Assembly (NCBI GenBank): GCA_014650475.1
Contig: BMVA01000006.1
Coordinates: 248,001-312,000 of the forward strand
DNA: 64,000 bases
Origin: Streptomyces albogriseolus
GTDB lineage: Bacteria > Actinomycetota > Actinomycetes > Streptomycetales > Streptomycetaceae
Reading direction: 5' to 3'
In this document: positions 1 to 9,381 of the stretch, one piece after another
How the letters are laid out: every line of letters starts with the position of its first letter
How positions within the stretch are numbered: the first letter of the stretch is position 1
Made by a program: the position numbers and the translations under genes
The notes under the pieces: generated by a model
The model's input: only the letters and a program-made list of their open reading frames with translations
The model's database searches: none
Told to the model about the DNA's origin: nothing

Positions 1-183
1 AAGTGGCCGTCGAAGTCGAAGAACGACCGCGGCATCGTGTACGTCGAGACCAAGGGCTACAAGCAGGACGGAACGCTGGTCTGCGTGTTCCGCCGCAAGG
101 TGATGGTGCCGACCGAGACGTACATCAAGGAGCGCGGCGGCGAGCAGCCCGGCCGCCCCGAGCTGAAGGAACAGGGGAAGTAA
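1..183 (+). CDS. MaoC-like enoyl-CoA hydratase, C-terminal fragment
   Basis: Only the last 60 codons are present; the gene begins before the window. The visible part contains RGIVYVETKGYKQDG and VCVFRRKVMVP, the terminal beta-strands of the hot-dog fold in MaoC-type (R)-hydratases, and stops with TAA three bases before the next ATG. Tight coupling to an acyl-CoA dehydrogenase, and my recollection that Streptomyces places ccr, the B12 mutase meaA, a CitE-like lyase, a MaoC hydratase and an acyl-CoA dehydrogenase just before psd/pssA, make mesaconyl-CoA hydratase of the ethylmalonyl-CoA pathway the best guess. The fold call is direct; the substrate is inferred. The catalytic Asp/His half of the protein is outside the window. 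Confidence 0.75.
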   Translation, partial: KWPSKSKNDRGIVYVETKGYKQDGTLVCVFRRKVMVPTETYIKERGGEQPGRPELKEQGK

Positions 184-186
184 GCG

Positions 187-1401
187 ATGGCCCGTCTCGC
201 CCAGACCGCCGGTCTGACCGACGTCCAGCAGGAGATCCTCTCCACCGTCCGGGACTTCGTGGACAAGGAGATCATCCCGGTCGCGACCGAGCTGGAGCAC
301 CGCGACGAGTACCCGCAGCAGATCGTCGACGGGCTGAAGGAATTGGGCCTGTTCGGCCTGATGATCCCCGAGGAGTACGGCGGCCTGGGCGAGTCCCTCC
401 TCACGTACGCGCTGTGCGTGGAGGAGATCGCCCGCGGCTGGATGTCGGTGTCCGGCATCATCAACACGCACTTCATCGTGGCGTACATGCTCAAGCAGCA
501 CGGCACGCAGGAGCAGAAGGAGCACTTCCTTCCGCGGATGGCGGCCGGCGACGTCCGGGGCGCCTTCTCGATGTCGGAGCCGGGTCTCGGCTCCGACGTG
601 TCGGCCATCACGTCCAAGGCGGTCAAGGACGGCGACGAGTACGTCCTCAACGGCCAGAAGATGTGGCTGACGAACGGCGGAACCTCGTCGCTGGTGGCCG
701 TTCTGGTGCGGAGTGACGAAGGACACTCCCCTGAAGAGGCAGCCGCCAAGCCGCACAAGTCGATGACCACCTTCCTGGTGGAGAAGGAGCCGGGCTTCGG
801 CGAGGTCCGACCGGGCCTGACCATCCCCGGCAAGATCGACAAGATGGGCTACAAGGGCGTCGACACGACCGAGCTCATCATGGACGACCTGCGCGTTCCC
901 GCCGATCGGGTGCTCGGCGGCGTCACCGGCCGAGGTTTTTACCAAATGATGGACGGCGTCGAGGTCGGCCGTGTGAACGTCGCGGCGCGTGGCTGCGGCG
1001 TCGCGCAGCGTGCCTTCGAGCTGGGCGTCCGGTACGCCCAGCAGCGTCACACTTTCGGCAAGCCGATCGCCCAGCACCAGGCCATCCAGTTCAAGCTGGC
1101 GGAGATGGCTACCAAGGTGGAGGCCGCGCATGCCATGATGGTCAACGCAGCGCGCAAAAAGGACTCCGGGGAACGAAACGACCTTGAGGCTGGGATGGCG
1201 AAGTACCTCGCCTCCGAGTACTGCAAGGAGGTCGTGGAGGACGCCTTCCGGATCCACGGCGGCTACGGCTTCTCGAAGGAGTACGAGATCGAGCGCCTCT
1301 ACCGGGAGGCCCCGATGCTGCTGATCGGTGAGGGCACCGCTGAGATCCAGAAAATGATCATCGGCCGTCGACTGCTCGAAGAGTATCGATTCCAGGGCTG
1401 A
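187..1401 (+). CDS. acyl-CoA dehydrogenase
   Basis: A 404-residue FAD enzyme that oxidises an acyl-CoA to the 2,3-enoyl-CoA and passes electrons to ETF. The N-terminal helical domain is followed by the middle beta-domain (SMSEPGLGSD, then MWLTNGG) and the C-terminal four-helix domain with RHTFGKPIAQHQ, FRIHGGYGF and, near the end, GEGTAEIQ. Glu382 in that last motif occupies the usual catalytic-base position. The start follows GGGGAAG by a few bases and lies three bases behind the hydratase gene. Next to a MaoC hydratase it may be the methylsuccinyl-CoA dehydrogenase step of the ethylmalonyl-CoA pathway, but it is short for that enzyme (alphaproteobacterial Mcd has a long N-terminal extension), so a general short-chain role is also possible. 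Confidence 0.9.
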   Translation: MARLAQTAGLTDVQQEILSTVRDFVDKEIIPVATELEHRDEYPQQIVDGLKELGLFGLMIPEEYGGLGESLLTYALCVEEIARGWMSVSGIINTHFIVAYMLKQHGTQEQKEHFLPRMAAGDVRGAFSMSEPGLGSDVSAITSKAVKDGDEYVLNGQKMWLTNGGTSSLVAVLVRSDEGHSPEEAAAKPHKSMTTFLVEKEPGFGEVRPGLTIPGKIDKMGYKGVDTTELIMDDLRVPADRVLGGVTGRGFYQMMDGVEVGRVNVAARGCGVAQRAFELGVRYAQQRHTFGKPIAQHQAIQFKLAEMATKVEAAHAMMVNAARKKDSGERNDLEAGMAKYLASEYCKEVVEDAFRIHGGYGFSKEYEIERLYREAPMLLIGEGTAEIQKMIIGRRLLEEYRFQG

Positions 1402-1581
1402 GCAGGGTCAGATGTCCGGATACGGGGTGTTTTCTTGAGGAAGAGGATCACACCCCGTATGCGTTCTTCGGCCGCCGACTTGGTTGCCTGGCTTACCCAG
1501 TTGCGGCCGGGAGCCGCTACGATCGCCGGAAAGCCGCCGTCCCCCGCAGTTGCGCGGCATCATCCGCTACGAAGGTCATCC

Positions 1582-2238
1582 ATGCCCCACAGCCAAACCT
1601 CTGCACACCGCGACAGCCTCGCCGGCGTACGCCTCGCGCGCGGAGCATCGCCGTGGCTTCTGCCGACCGTCGCCACCGCAGCCGTGAGCCTGCTCCGCGC
1701 CCGCCGCTCGGGCGCCGCCAAGGCCGTCGCCGTCCCCGCCACCGCTCTCGCGGCGGGGATGCTGTGGTTCTTCCGCGACCCCGAGCGCGAGATCGCCCAG
1801 GGCCGGGTCATCTCGCCCGCCGACGGTGTGGTGCAGAGCATCATGCCCTGGAAGGACGGACGCACCCGCGTCGCGATCTTCATGAGCCCGCTCAACGTCC
1901 ACGTGAACCGCGCCCCCCTGGCCGGCACCGTGACGTCGGTCGAGCACATCCCCGGTGGCTTCGTTCCCGCCTTCAACAAGGAGAGCGAGAACAACGAGCG
2001 CGTGGTGTGGCACTTCGACACCGAGCTCGGCGACATCGAGATGATCCAGATCGCCGGCGCGGTGGCCCGCCGCATCGTCCCCTACGTGCCCCAGGGCACC
2101 AAGGTCGAGCAGGGCGAGCGCATCGGCCTCATCCGCTTCGGCTCGCGCGTCGACATCTACCTGCCCGAGGGCGTGGAGGTCGATGTCGAAGTGGGTCAGA
2201 AGACCGTGGCTGGGGTGACTCGCATTGACCGTGGTTGA
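1582..2238 (+). CDS. psd: phosphatidylserine decarboxylase, short (archaeal-like) type
   Basis: Converts phosphatidylserine to phosphatidylethanolamine at the membrane. 218 residues, the short self-processing form. It has an N-terminal hydrophobic stretch (about 27-62), the conserved ISPADGVVQ segment, NVHVNRAP, and the C-terminal FGSRVDIYLPEG. Cleavage before Ser188 (G-S) would generate a 31-residue pyruvoyl chain, the equivalent of LGST in the long form. The reading frame stays open upstream to 1435, but the ATG used here has GAAGG seven bases ahead and gives the family length. It overlaps the start of pssA by 14 bases, so the two consecutive steps of phosphatidylethanolamine synthesis are co-translated, product gene first. 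Confidence 0.93.
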   Translation: MPHSQTSAHRDSLAGVRLARGASPWLLPTVATAAVSLLRARRSGAAKAVAVPATALAAGMLWFFRDPEREIAQGRVISPADGVVQSIMPWKDGRTRVAIFMSPLNVHVNRAPLAGTVTSVEHIPGGFVPAFNKESENNERVVWHFDTELGDIEMIQIAGAVARRIVPYVPQGTKVEQGERIGLIRFGSRVDIYLPEGVEVDVEVGQKTVAGVTRIDRG

Positions 2239-3076
2239 TCCCGAGACACAGGCCGGCTGGGTGCCGGAGGCCGACGAGGACGACGACGAGGAGATGCCTC
2301 TGTCGCTGCGTCTGTCGATAGCGGACACCCTCACGCTGGGCAACGCCACGTGCGGCTTCATGGCGGTGTACTTCACGACCACCGGCATCCTGATCCCGCA
2401 TCTGCAGGGCAGCCAGGAGTCCGGCATGGCCCGCCACAGCGCGGCCACCGCGGTCATCCTGATGCTGTGCGCGGCGGTGTTCGACCTCTTCGACGGCCTG
2501 GTGGCGCGCAAGCTGCGCTCCTCGCCGATGGGCGCCGAGCTGGACAACCTCTCGGACCTGATCAGCTTCGGCCTGGCCCCGGCGTACTTCGTCCTCGTCT
2601 ACGGCATGGTCGCGGACGACGCGCACCAGAGGGTGGCCGCGGTCGGGGCGATCGTGGTGCTGCTGGCGGTGGTGCTGAGACTGGCGCGCTTCTCCTGCGT
2701 CACGGTGAAGGACGGCACCTTCCAGGGCATGCCGTCGCCCTTCGGGGCGCTGACGGTCGTGTCGATCGTGCTCCTTGAGCTGCCGTTCGTGGCGACGCTG
2801 CTGGCGATCATCGGCACGGCGTGGCTGATGGTGAGCCGCGTCGAGTACCCGAAGCCGCGGGGGCGCCTCGCCGTGGCGATGCTGTCGTGGATCGTGCTGT
2901 CGATGGGGCTGCTGGCGGCATGGGCCTTCGACGCGCCGAGCGGACAGCTGCTGCTGCAGACGGGGTGTGCGCTGCAGCTGGTCATGGGGGCGGTCATTCC
3001 GCTGTTCGCCACGGCGCGGCGGGTGAACAACTTCCGCGACAACCGCCGCGAGGCGCGGGCGGCGCAGTTGCCGTAG
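2225..3076 (+). CDS. pssA: CDP-diacylglycerol--serine O-phosphatidyltransferase
   Basis: Makes phosphatidylserine from CDP-diacylglycerol and L-serine, feeding the overlapping psd product. 283 residues with several membrane segments. The CDP-alcohol phosphotransferase signature is complete: D87-x2-D90-G91-x2-A94-R95 ... G103-x3-D107-x3-D111 within DLFDGLVARKL and MGAELDNLSD. The start is TTG, inside the last codons of psd; an acidic leader (ADEDDDEEMP) precedes the first membrane segment, as I recall in other Streptomyces copies. A 10-bp hairpin follows the stop codon. Confidence 0.94.
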   Translation: MTVVDPETQAGWVPEADEDDDEEMPLSLRLSIADTLTLGNATCGFMAVYFTTTGILIPHLQGSQESGMARHSAATAVILMLCAAVFDLFDGLVARKLRSSPMGAELDNLSDLISFGLAPAYFVLVYGMVADDAHQRVAAVGAIVVLLAVVLRLARFSCVTVKDGTFQGMPSPFGALTVVSIVLLELPFVATLLAIIGTAWLMVSRVEYPKPRGRLAVAMLSWIVLSMGLLAAWAFDAPSGQLLLQTGCALQLVMGAVIPLFATARRVNNFRDNRREARAAQLP

Positions 3077-3097
3077 CGCCGCCGCAGGCTGTGGTGT

Positions 3098-3129
3098 GGG
3101 CCCCGGACCCGGGAAGGGTTCCGGGGCCC
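3098..3129. terminator. bidirectional terminator hairpin
   Basis: Arms GGGCCCCGGA (3098-3107) and TCCGGGGCCC (3120-3129) form a perfect 10-bp stem with a 12-base loop and no T-run, typical of Streptomyces. It lies between the convergent ends of pssA and the large NTPase gene. Confidence 0.8.
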
Positions 3130-3175
3130 TCGTGCGTGCGGAGCCTTGTGCGTGCGGCGCCTTCGTACGTGCGCC

Positions 3176-6100
3176 TCACAGGACCTGCTCGTCCTCCTCG
3201 GGCGTCTTGCGCTTCCGGTGCGCCATCACTTCCCAGAAGGCGTGCAGCTCCCGCACGGGGATGCTCACCCAGGAGGCGGTGCGCCGGGTGAGGGCCGGCA
3301 GGTGCCAGCGACGGTGGCTGTGCAGGAGAGCCTGCTGCTGCCGGCAGAACGGCTCCTCGATCTCCTTCTGCGTCCTCGCGGCCTTGGGCGGATAGGGGCA
3401 CAGGCGGAACGTGCAGGTCGGCAGGCAGGTGGAGCCCGGCTCGTCCCGGTCGTCGCGCCCCACGCTCCGCTCGGGGTGGAGCGGGGTGCGGTCGTGGGTG
3501 ACGCAGGGCGGGAGGTCGCTGCGGTCGGTGAGCTCCAGGCGTTCCTCGATGGCGTCCGGGCTGCCGTCCCGCTCCGTGAGGTTCAGCATGATCAGGACGT
3601 CGGCGAGGAGCCGCTGCGCCCGGGGGTGCAGGCTGGTCCACCCGGACGACGGGGCGATCCACAGATTGTGCTTGCGGTAGCGCTCCGGGTCCGCCGGGGT
3701 GGACCCGACGCTGTTGACGGCGCCGTGCTCGTCGATCCAGAGGAACTGCTCGGGATGCCCCGTCTCCAGGGCCAGGGTCACCAGGTCCGCGGCCTCGGCG
3801 ACGAACGGGTGGAGCATCGCGCGCGGCCCGCCTCCGTCTCCCCCGCCACGGCGCGCGCTCCCCGCGATGGCGAGCCAGCGGGCGACCGCGCGCACGGGCT
3901 CGACGGACGCGTCCTTCCCGGCGGGGGCGTCCTGCCGCCCGGCCGTGTCGGGCAGTTCCCACAGGCACAGGGCGTGCAGCAGACTCAGCTGCGCGTACCA
4001 GGATCGGCTGGAGGCGAGCATCCGCTCGGCGTGCCTGGTCAGGAACGCCCGGCTCTCCTCGTACACATCCGGATGACGCCTGCGCCGGTTCGCGGCGTTC
4101 TTGAAGCCCTGGGTCATGGCGATCTCCAGGGACAGCGGCAGGTCGGGCTCCACCGGTCCCGTGGACGGCGCCGGCGCGCCGTTCCGGCCGCTCGGAACGG
4201 TGAGGTGCCGCAGCCAGAGATCGAGGCGTTCCTCGGCCTCGTCGCGGTACCTCGCGGAGACGGACCCGAGGAACATGGGGACCAGCCAGGCCCGCAGGGC
4301 GAAGTGACGCCACTGTTCGGTGCGGCGCCGCTCGTGCTCCCGTACGAACCGGGCGTACCGCTGCTCCCTGCGCTGCGCCGTCCCCGGGTCGGCCGGCCGG
4401 CCCGACTCCGTGTCCTCGAGCCAGGCGGTGTAGTCCTCGTTGAGCTTCCGTCTGGCCTCCCGCGTCTGATGCAGGTACTGCCGCACCGGATCGGTGTCGA
4501 GGGGGAACAGTTCCCGCAGGGCGCGGAAGGCGGCGTCCCCGCCGGCGGCGATCTGGTGGGCGATCGCGGTCCGGACGGCGTGGGAGGGCTCGTGCGTGCC
4601 GATACTGAGCAGCCGCTCGTACGGCAGTGGAGGCGGCGCCGCGGCCGCCCCCGGAGGCGGCCCGGCCTCGTTCCCGCGCCTCTCCCGTTCGCGCAGCGCC
4701 GCGCCGAAGCGCCGCACCAGCCCGAGCTTGGCGTCCTCCACGGTGCGCTGGTCGGACCTGATGACCAGCCCCTCCCACTGTTCGTCGAGGCTGCGGGCCA
4801 GCTCGTCCTGGATCGGCTCCGGGTCGATGCTGTCGATCTCCAGGGCGGCGGCGTACAGGTCGAAGTACTTCGCGTCGTGCCGGTTCGCGGCGGCGTCGCG
4901 GAGCAGTTCGCTCGTCCTCGGGGCCCTCCTGCCGTCGCGCGGCCCTGACGGGCGGGGCGCGGCGGTGGTGGCCCGGTGGCGGGAGAGCAGCACCAGGGCG
5001 ATGAGGAGTTCCCGGGACGGGCCGGGGCCGCGCAGGGCGGGTCCGACGACGGCGGCCATCTCGTCGGCGGGCACCTCGGTCAGCAGCCGGTGCCCCAGGA
5101 AGGCCTGGACGATGCTGTGGGGGAAGCGGACCGTGTTCTCGGAACCCCGCACGAGCCCCAGGTGCTGTCCGTTGGCGGCGTACCGGGCGAGCTCGGCGTA
5201 GCACTCGGTCGGGGCGTCCAGCGGGTTGATCCAGGACGACGACTCGCCGACCGTGCGGGCCAGCACGTTCCAGACCACCTCGCGCTGGACCGGCGAGACG
5301 GAGGAACGGACCGCCTCCCGCCACGATCCGGCCGACGGCTCCTCGGGCAGGGCCCCGGAGCGGCGGCGCTCCCGCAGGTCGTCCAGGTAGGCGCCGACGA
5401 AGTCGTCGAAGGACACCTCCAGGCTGTCCTGCAGCAGGCCGAAACAGGCCAGGGCCGACACGACCCACAGGGTCTCCCTGCGTTCCCTGCGGTCCATCAC
5501 CAGCTTGTCGCGGATGAGCCCGTCCTCCATGGCCCGGCGGTAGCTGTCGAGCAGCCACAGCCTGATCGTGGAGCAGTCGTTGCTGCGGGTATTCAGCCGC
5601 CCGTCGTTCTCGCGGAGCGTCAGGTGCTCCAGCAGTCCGCGCTGTTGGAGGGCGCGTGCGATGCGCAGGTAGATCGGCGAGTCGGAGACCTCGGCGGTCT
5701 CCACCACCCAGTCCAGCCGGCGTTCGTCCCCCTCGCCGGGTTCCCGGACCAGGTACTCCAGGGCCGCCTCCTCGCTGAGCGGTTCCAGGTCGGCGATGGC
5801 GGCCCTGGTGCCTTCCAGCGGCGCGTGCGGACGCGAGGCGATGACGAGGGGCAGCTGCTGACGGTCCGCCCGGTCGATGGCCCGCCGGATGATGTTGTCG
5901 CGGTCCTCCCGGTACCGCTCGTCGAGGAGGGCCTCCTCCAGACCGTCGGCGATGACCACGGCCTTGTCGTCGAGCCGCAGTTGCCGCCATGCCTTGTCGA
6001 TGTTCCCGGCGGCGAAGACGCCCTGGTCGGCCTCCTCGGCGAAGCGGTGCCGTGCCATCTGCTCGAAGTCGAACTCCCCGTCCATGTCGCGCAGGCGCAG

Positions 6101-6748
6101 GGGCACCGGTACGGCGGACTGCTGCGCGAGCATGCGGGTCAGCTCCACGAGGACGGCGGTCTTGCCGACGCCCACGCCGCCGACCAGCAGATAGGGACGG
6201 CGCGTCTTGCGGTTGCGGAGCGTCTGGGCCATCACCTGGGCCAGTTCGCGGCGCCCGACGATCCGGTCGACGAGCGTCCCTGCCGTGGGGACCAGTTCGT
6301 GCGGGCGGGTGCGCGCCTTCCTCACCAGCGGCCTCTTGGCCTTGTGGTACCAGTACAGGAGGAAGACCGCGAGGAGGAGGGCGCCGGTCAGCACGGGGCT
6401 CACGAAGGACAGCACGGTGCTGAACCAGGCGTCGTTCTTCAGTTCGTCGTACCACGAGCGCGCCTGCTGCGAGGAGTCGTACGCCGCGAGCGCGATCCAG
6501 CCGAGCAGCAGCGCGGTTCCGACGAAGGCGAACACACGCAGCAGCCGGCCGAGCGAGACCCGCCAGGGGTGCCACCTGCGGTTGGGGACGATGCTCCGGC
6601 GGGCCTCCCGGCCGGTCCGGTAGGACCGCCAGCGCCGCCCCACCGCTCGCGCGGCCCGGAGCGTCCAGCGTCTCGGGTACAGCGTGAACCAGGCGGCGTC
6701 ACGCGGCCGCTGCTTGCCCTCCGGGCTGCGGATGACCTTGGTGGGCAT
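3176..6748 (-). CDS. large membrane-anchored NACHT/STAND-like NTPase
   Basis: A 1190-residue protein. Residues 1-65 are basic, two membrane segments follow (about 68-89 and 111-133), then a P-loop NTPase module: Walker A GGVGVGKT at 190-197, Walker B VVIADG with D268 followed by EE, and a sensor-like LVIASRPH at 301-308. The remaining ~850 residues are helical and Arg-rich with repeated leucine patterns, and could be a superstructure-forming sensor region. The order anchor - NTPase - long helical C-terminus is that of STAND ATPases. The start was chosen because GGAGGG lies eight bases upstream; an in-frame start 14 codons earlier lacks one. It is monocistronic, with its own ~250-base promoter region. 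No effector domain is recognisable. Roles in phage defence, signalling or envelope stress are all open. Confidence 0.8.
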   Translation of the reverse strand: MPTKVIRSPEGKQRPRDAAWFTLYPRRWTLRAARAVGRRWRSYRTGREARRSIVPNRRWHPWRVSLGRLLRVFAFVGTALLLGWIALAAYDSSQQARSWYDELKNDAWFSTVLSFVSPVLTGALLLAVFLLYWYHKAKRPLVRKARTRPHELVPTAGTLVDRIVGRRELAQVMAQTLRNRKTRRPYLLVGGVGVGKTAVLVELTRMLAQQSAVPVPLRLRDMDGEFDFEQMARHRFAEEADQGVFAAGNIDKAWRQLRLDDKAVVIADGLEEALLDERYREDRDNIIRRAIDRADRQQLPLVIASRPHAPLEGTRAAIADLEPLSEEAALEYLVREPGEGDERRLDWVVETAEVSDSPIYLRIARALQQRGLLEHLTLRENDGRLNTRSNDCSTIRLWLLDSYRRAMEDGLIRDKLVMDRRERRETLWVVSALACFGLLQDSLEVSFDDFVGAYLDDLRERRRSGALPEEPSAGSWREAVRSSVSPVQREVVWNVLARTVGESSSWINPLDAPTECYAELARYAANGQHLGLVRGSENTVRFPHSIVQAFLGHRLLTEVPADEMAAVVGPALRGPGPSRELLIALVLLSRHRATTAAPRPSGPRDGRRAPRTSELLRDAAANRHDAKYFDLYAAALEIDSIDPEPIQDELARSLDEQWEGLVIRSDQRTVEDAKLGLVRRFGAALRERERRGNEAGPPPGAAAAPPPLPYERLLSIGTHEPSHAVRTAIAHQIAAGGDAAFRALRELFPLDTDPVRQYLHQTREARRKLNEDYTAWLEDTESGRPADPGTAQRREQRYARFVREHERRRTEQWRHFALRAWLVPMFLGSVSARYRDEAEERLDLWLRHLTVPSGRNGAPAPSTGPVEPDLPLSLEIAMTQGFKNAANRRRRHPDVYEESRAFLTRHAERMLASSRSWYAQLSLLHALCLWELPDTAGRQDAPAGKDASVEPVRAVARWLAIAGSARRGGGDGGGPRAMLHPFVAEAADLVTLALETGHPEQFLWIDEHGAVNSVGSTPADPERYRKHNLWIAPSSGWTSLHPRAQRLLADVLIMLNLTERDGSPDAIEERLELTDRSDLPPCVTHDRTPLHPERSVGRDDRDEPGSTCLPTCTFRLCPYPPKAARTQKEIEEPFCRQQQALLHSHRRWHLPALTRRTASWVSIPVRELHAFWEVMAHRKRKTPEEDEQVL

Positions 6749-6961
6749 GGCGTCGTTCCCTCCGTGCTGCGCCTTCCGGCGAGACGTCACGGAACGCCGG
6801 GAGGCGCAGCGGCCGGTGACGCCGCCGCTCCGTGCGGGCGAGGACGTCGGGGACGTCCACCTGCACGTTTGCCTTCATGTCCATGGAACCACTGATGAGG
6901 AGGATCGCAACACGGTCCCGTCGGGCGCTCGGGCCCCTGTCATGACGCGCGGTGAGACGGT

Positions 6962-6988
6962 GTCAGGTCCCCCCAAGGGGGACCTGAC
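6962..6988 (-). terminator. terminator of glycerate kinase gene
   Basis: GTCAGGTCCCCC (6962-6973) pairs perfectly with GGGGGACCTGAC (6977-6988), giving a 12-bp stem and a 3-base loop. It lies 12 bases beyond the stop codon of the glycerate kinase gene. The rest of 6749-7000 is the promoter region of the large NTPase gene and shows no ORF I would support. Confidence 0.85.
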
Positions 6989-7000
6989 CCGGGGCCCGGC

Positions 7001-8152
7001 TCAGGTGAGGTAGTCCCGCGCGATGCGCTCCGCCGTCCGCTCCAGGATCGGCCCCGCATCGGCGATGCACTTCGCCACGTCCGGCTCCACGTCCGTGAGG
7101 GCGTACGCCCGCCGGATGCCGGCCCGCCCCAGCACCTCCGGCGCCAGCGCCAGCCGCCCGCACACCGCGACCACGTCCTTCCCGGCCGCCCGCGCGGCCG
7201 CGGCGACGCCCGCCGGGGCCTTCCCGTGCAGCGTCTGCTCGTCGAGCGACCCCTCCCCCGTGATCACCAGATCCGCCCGCTCCAGCGCGGACGCGAACCC
7301 CAGCACGTCCAGCATCACCTCGATGCCCGGCCGGAACCGCGCCCCCACCAGCAGCGCCGCGAACCCGATACCTCCCGCGGCCCCCGCCCCCGGCAACGCC
7401 GCGAGCGCGGAGGCGTCCAGCACCTTCACGAGGTGCGCCAGCGCGGCGTCCAGCCGCTCCACGTCCTCCGGCGAGGCGCCCTTCTGCGGCCCGTACACCG
7501 CCGCCGCGCCCTTCGGGCCGGTCAGCGGGTTGTCGACGTCGCTCGCGAGCACGAACTCGACCGAACGCAGCCGCGGGTCGAGACCGGACAGGTCCGCGGT
7601 CGCCAGCTCCGCCAGCGCGGCGCCGCCCGGCCGGACCGGCTCGCCCGACGCCGTCAGGAACCGCGCGCCCAGCGCCGCCAGCATCCCGGCCCCGCCGTCC
7701 GTGGTCGCGCTGCCGCCGACGCCGAACACGATGCTGCGCGCGCCCGCGTCCAGCGCGGCCCGCAGCAGCTCCCCGGAGCCGTACGTCGACGCCGTGAGCG
7801 GCGCGAAGACGCCCTCCGACAGCCGCTGCAGCCCGCTGGCCTCCGCCATCTCCACGACGGCGGTGCCGTCCCGCAGCGCGTAGGCCGCGGTCACCTCGTC
7901 GCCGAGGGGTCCGGAGACCCGAACCTCGTGCCGTTCGAACCCGGCCGCGACGGCCGCCGCGACGGTGCCGTCGCCGCCGTCGGCCACCGGCAGCGCCTCG
8001 GCCCGGAGGTCCGGCCGGACCCGGCGCAGTCCGGCGATGACCCGCTCGGCGACCTCCACGGCCGTCAGCGACCCCTTGAACTTGTCCGCGGCGACCAGCA
8101 CCCGCTGGGCCGACGGCGTCGTACGCGTACCGCTTCGTGCAGCGTCCGCCAC
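7001..8152 (-). CDS. glycerate kinase (GarK/GlxK type)
   Basis: Phosphorylates glycerate with ATP, linking glyoxylate/glycerate metabolism to glycolysis. 383 residues of the type-2 family: VLVAADKFKGSLTA near residue 20, LPVADGGDGTV near 57, FGVGGSATTDGGAGML in the middle, SDVDNPL, and VITGEGSLDEQTL toward the end, all characteristic of this fold. The start is GTG with GAGGGGAAG upstream. It is a single gene with a strong terminator; the next gene upstream is divergent. Whether it forms 2- or 3-phosphoglycerate cannot be read from the sequence. Confidence 0.93.
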   Translation of the reverse strand: MADAARSGTRTTPSAQRVLVAADKFKGSLTAVEVAERVIAGLRRVRPDLRAEALPVADGGDGTVAAAVAAGFERHEVRVSGPLGDEVTAAYALRDGTAVVEMAEASGLQRLSEGVFAPLTASTYGSGELLRAALDAGARSIVFGVGGSATTDGGAGMLAALGARFLTASGEPVRPGGAALAELATADLSGLDPRLRSVEFVLASDVDNPLTGPKGAAAVYGPQKGASPEDVERLDAALAHLVKVLDASALAALPGAGAAGGIGFAALLVGARFRPGIEVMLDVLGFASALERADLVITGEGSLDEQTLHGKAPAGVAAAARAAGKDVVAVCGRLALAPEVLGRAGIRRAYALTDVEPDVAKCIADAGPILERTAERIARDYLT

Positions 8153-8298
8153 TTGGCTTCCCCTCGTTCATCGGGCCCCGCGCGCGTGCCGGGGCCTGTC
8201 GCGCCGCTGCGACCCTAACCGCCGGGCGCCGTGCCCGTCATGCACCGACCGGCCCGTGGACCGGTACGGAACCGCCTGGAAACGGGTAGACCGGTCCC

Positions 8299-9381
8299 AT
8301 GACCGCCACGACCGGAACGACCACCGCGACCGGGCTCGCCGACCGCATCCTGGGCGGCTGGCTGGGCCGGATCGCCGGCAACATGCTGGGCAAGCCGGTG
8401 GAGCAGGGCGAGGTGTGGACGCGGGACCGCATCGACCGCTACCTGCGGGCGACGGACGCGCTGCCGCTGACCGACTACCTGCCGGGACCGCCGACGGAGG
8501 ACGAGGAGCGGGCGCTGCGCCCGGAGTGGCGGTACTGCGTCCGCGGCCGGGTGCACGGCAGCTGCCGGGACGACGACGTCGACTACGCGATCCTCGGCCT
8601 GCACCTGCTGGAGACGCACGGGTTCGGCTTCACCACCGAGCAGGTCGGCGACCTGTGGCTGCTGCGGCTGCCGTACCTGCAGACGTTCACCGCGGAGCGG
8701 GCGGCGTACCGGAACCTGGCGAACGGGCTGCGGCCGCCGCTGACGGCGACGTACGACAACCCGTACCAGGAGTGGATCGGCGCGCTGATCCGTGCCGATG
8801 TGCACGGCTGGGTCTCGCCGGGCGCCCCGCGCCGGGCAGCCGCGCTGGCCCGCAAGGACGCGGTGCTGTCGCACACCGGCAACGGGGTGTACGGCGCGAT
8901 GTGGGCGGCGGCGCTGGTCGCGGCGGCGTTCACGGCGCCGACGCCGCGGGAGGCGGTGGACGAGGCGCTGACGGTGATCCCGGCGGGCAGCAGGCTGGCG
9001 CGCACGGTGCGCCGGGTGACGTCGCTGCACGAGAGCGGCCTGCCGTGGGAGGACACGCTGGCCACGCTGGAGAAGGAGACGGCGGGGCTCGGCTGGATCC
9101 ACACGATCCCGAACGCGGCCGTGATCACCGCGGGGCTGCTGTACGGCGACGGCGACTTCTCCCGGAGTGTCGCGCTGACAGTGCGGGGCGGTCTGGACAC
9201 GGACTCGTGCGGCGCGACGGCCGGGTCGGTGGCGGGGGTGATGTGCGGCGCGGCGGCCGTCCCGGACCAGTGGAAGGAGCCGCTGGAGGACACGGTGCGC
9301 AGTGCGGTGTTCGGGTTCGACGGAGTGCGGATCAGCGAGCTGGCGGAGCGGACGCTGCGGCTGGCGCAGGCGGAGGTCTGA
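8299..9381 (+). CDS. ADP-ribosylglycohydrolase family protein
   Basis: A 360-residue all-helical dinuclear-metal hydrolase of the ARH/DraG family, which removes ADP-ribose from proteins or small molecules. The opening ADRILGGWLGRIAGNMLGKP is the family start. The first metal cluster reads DDDVDYA (91-97) where classic members have TDDT, and the second is GGLDTDSCGATAGS near residue 295. Members with the DDDVDY form may act on substrates other than ADP-ribosyl-arginine. The start ATG follows a gap of about 145 bases from the divergent glycerate kinase. It is first in a co-oriented run with a Nudix hydrolase and a sirtuin, all enzymes of NAD+/ADP-ribose turnover. Confidence 0.88.
   Translation: MTATTGTTTATGLADRILGGWLGRIAGNMLGKPVEQGEVWTRDRIDRYLRATDALPLTDYLPGPPTEDEERALRPEWRYCVRGRVHGSCRDDDVDYAILGLHLLETHGFGFTTEQVGDLWLLRLPYLQTFTAERAAYRNLANGLRPPLTATYDNPYQEWIGALIRADVHGWVSPGAPRRAAALARKDAVLSHTGNGVYGAMWAAALVAAAFTAPTPREAVDEALTVIPAGSRLARTVRRVTSLHESGLPWEDTLATLEKETAGLGWIHTIPNAAVITAGLLYGDGDFSRSVALTVRGGLDTDSCGATAGSVAGVMCGAAAVPDQWKEPLEDTVRSAVFGFDGVRISELAERTLRLAQAEV

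Noticed and set aside
1435-1581. N-terminal extension of phosphatidylserine decarboxylase
   Set aside because: The 49 extra codons precede a good ribosome site and ATG at 1582, and the short form has the family length.
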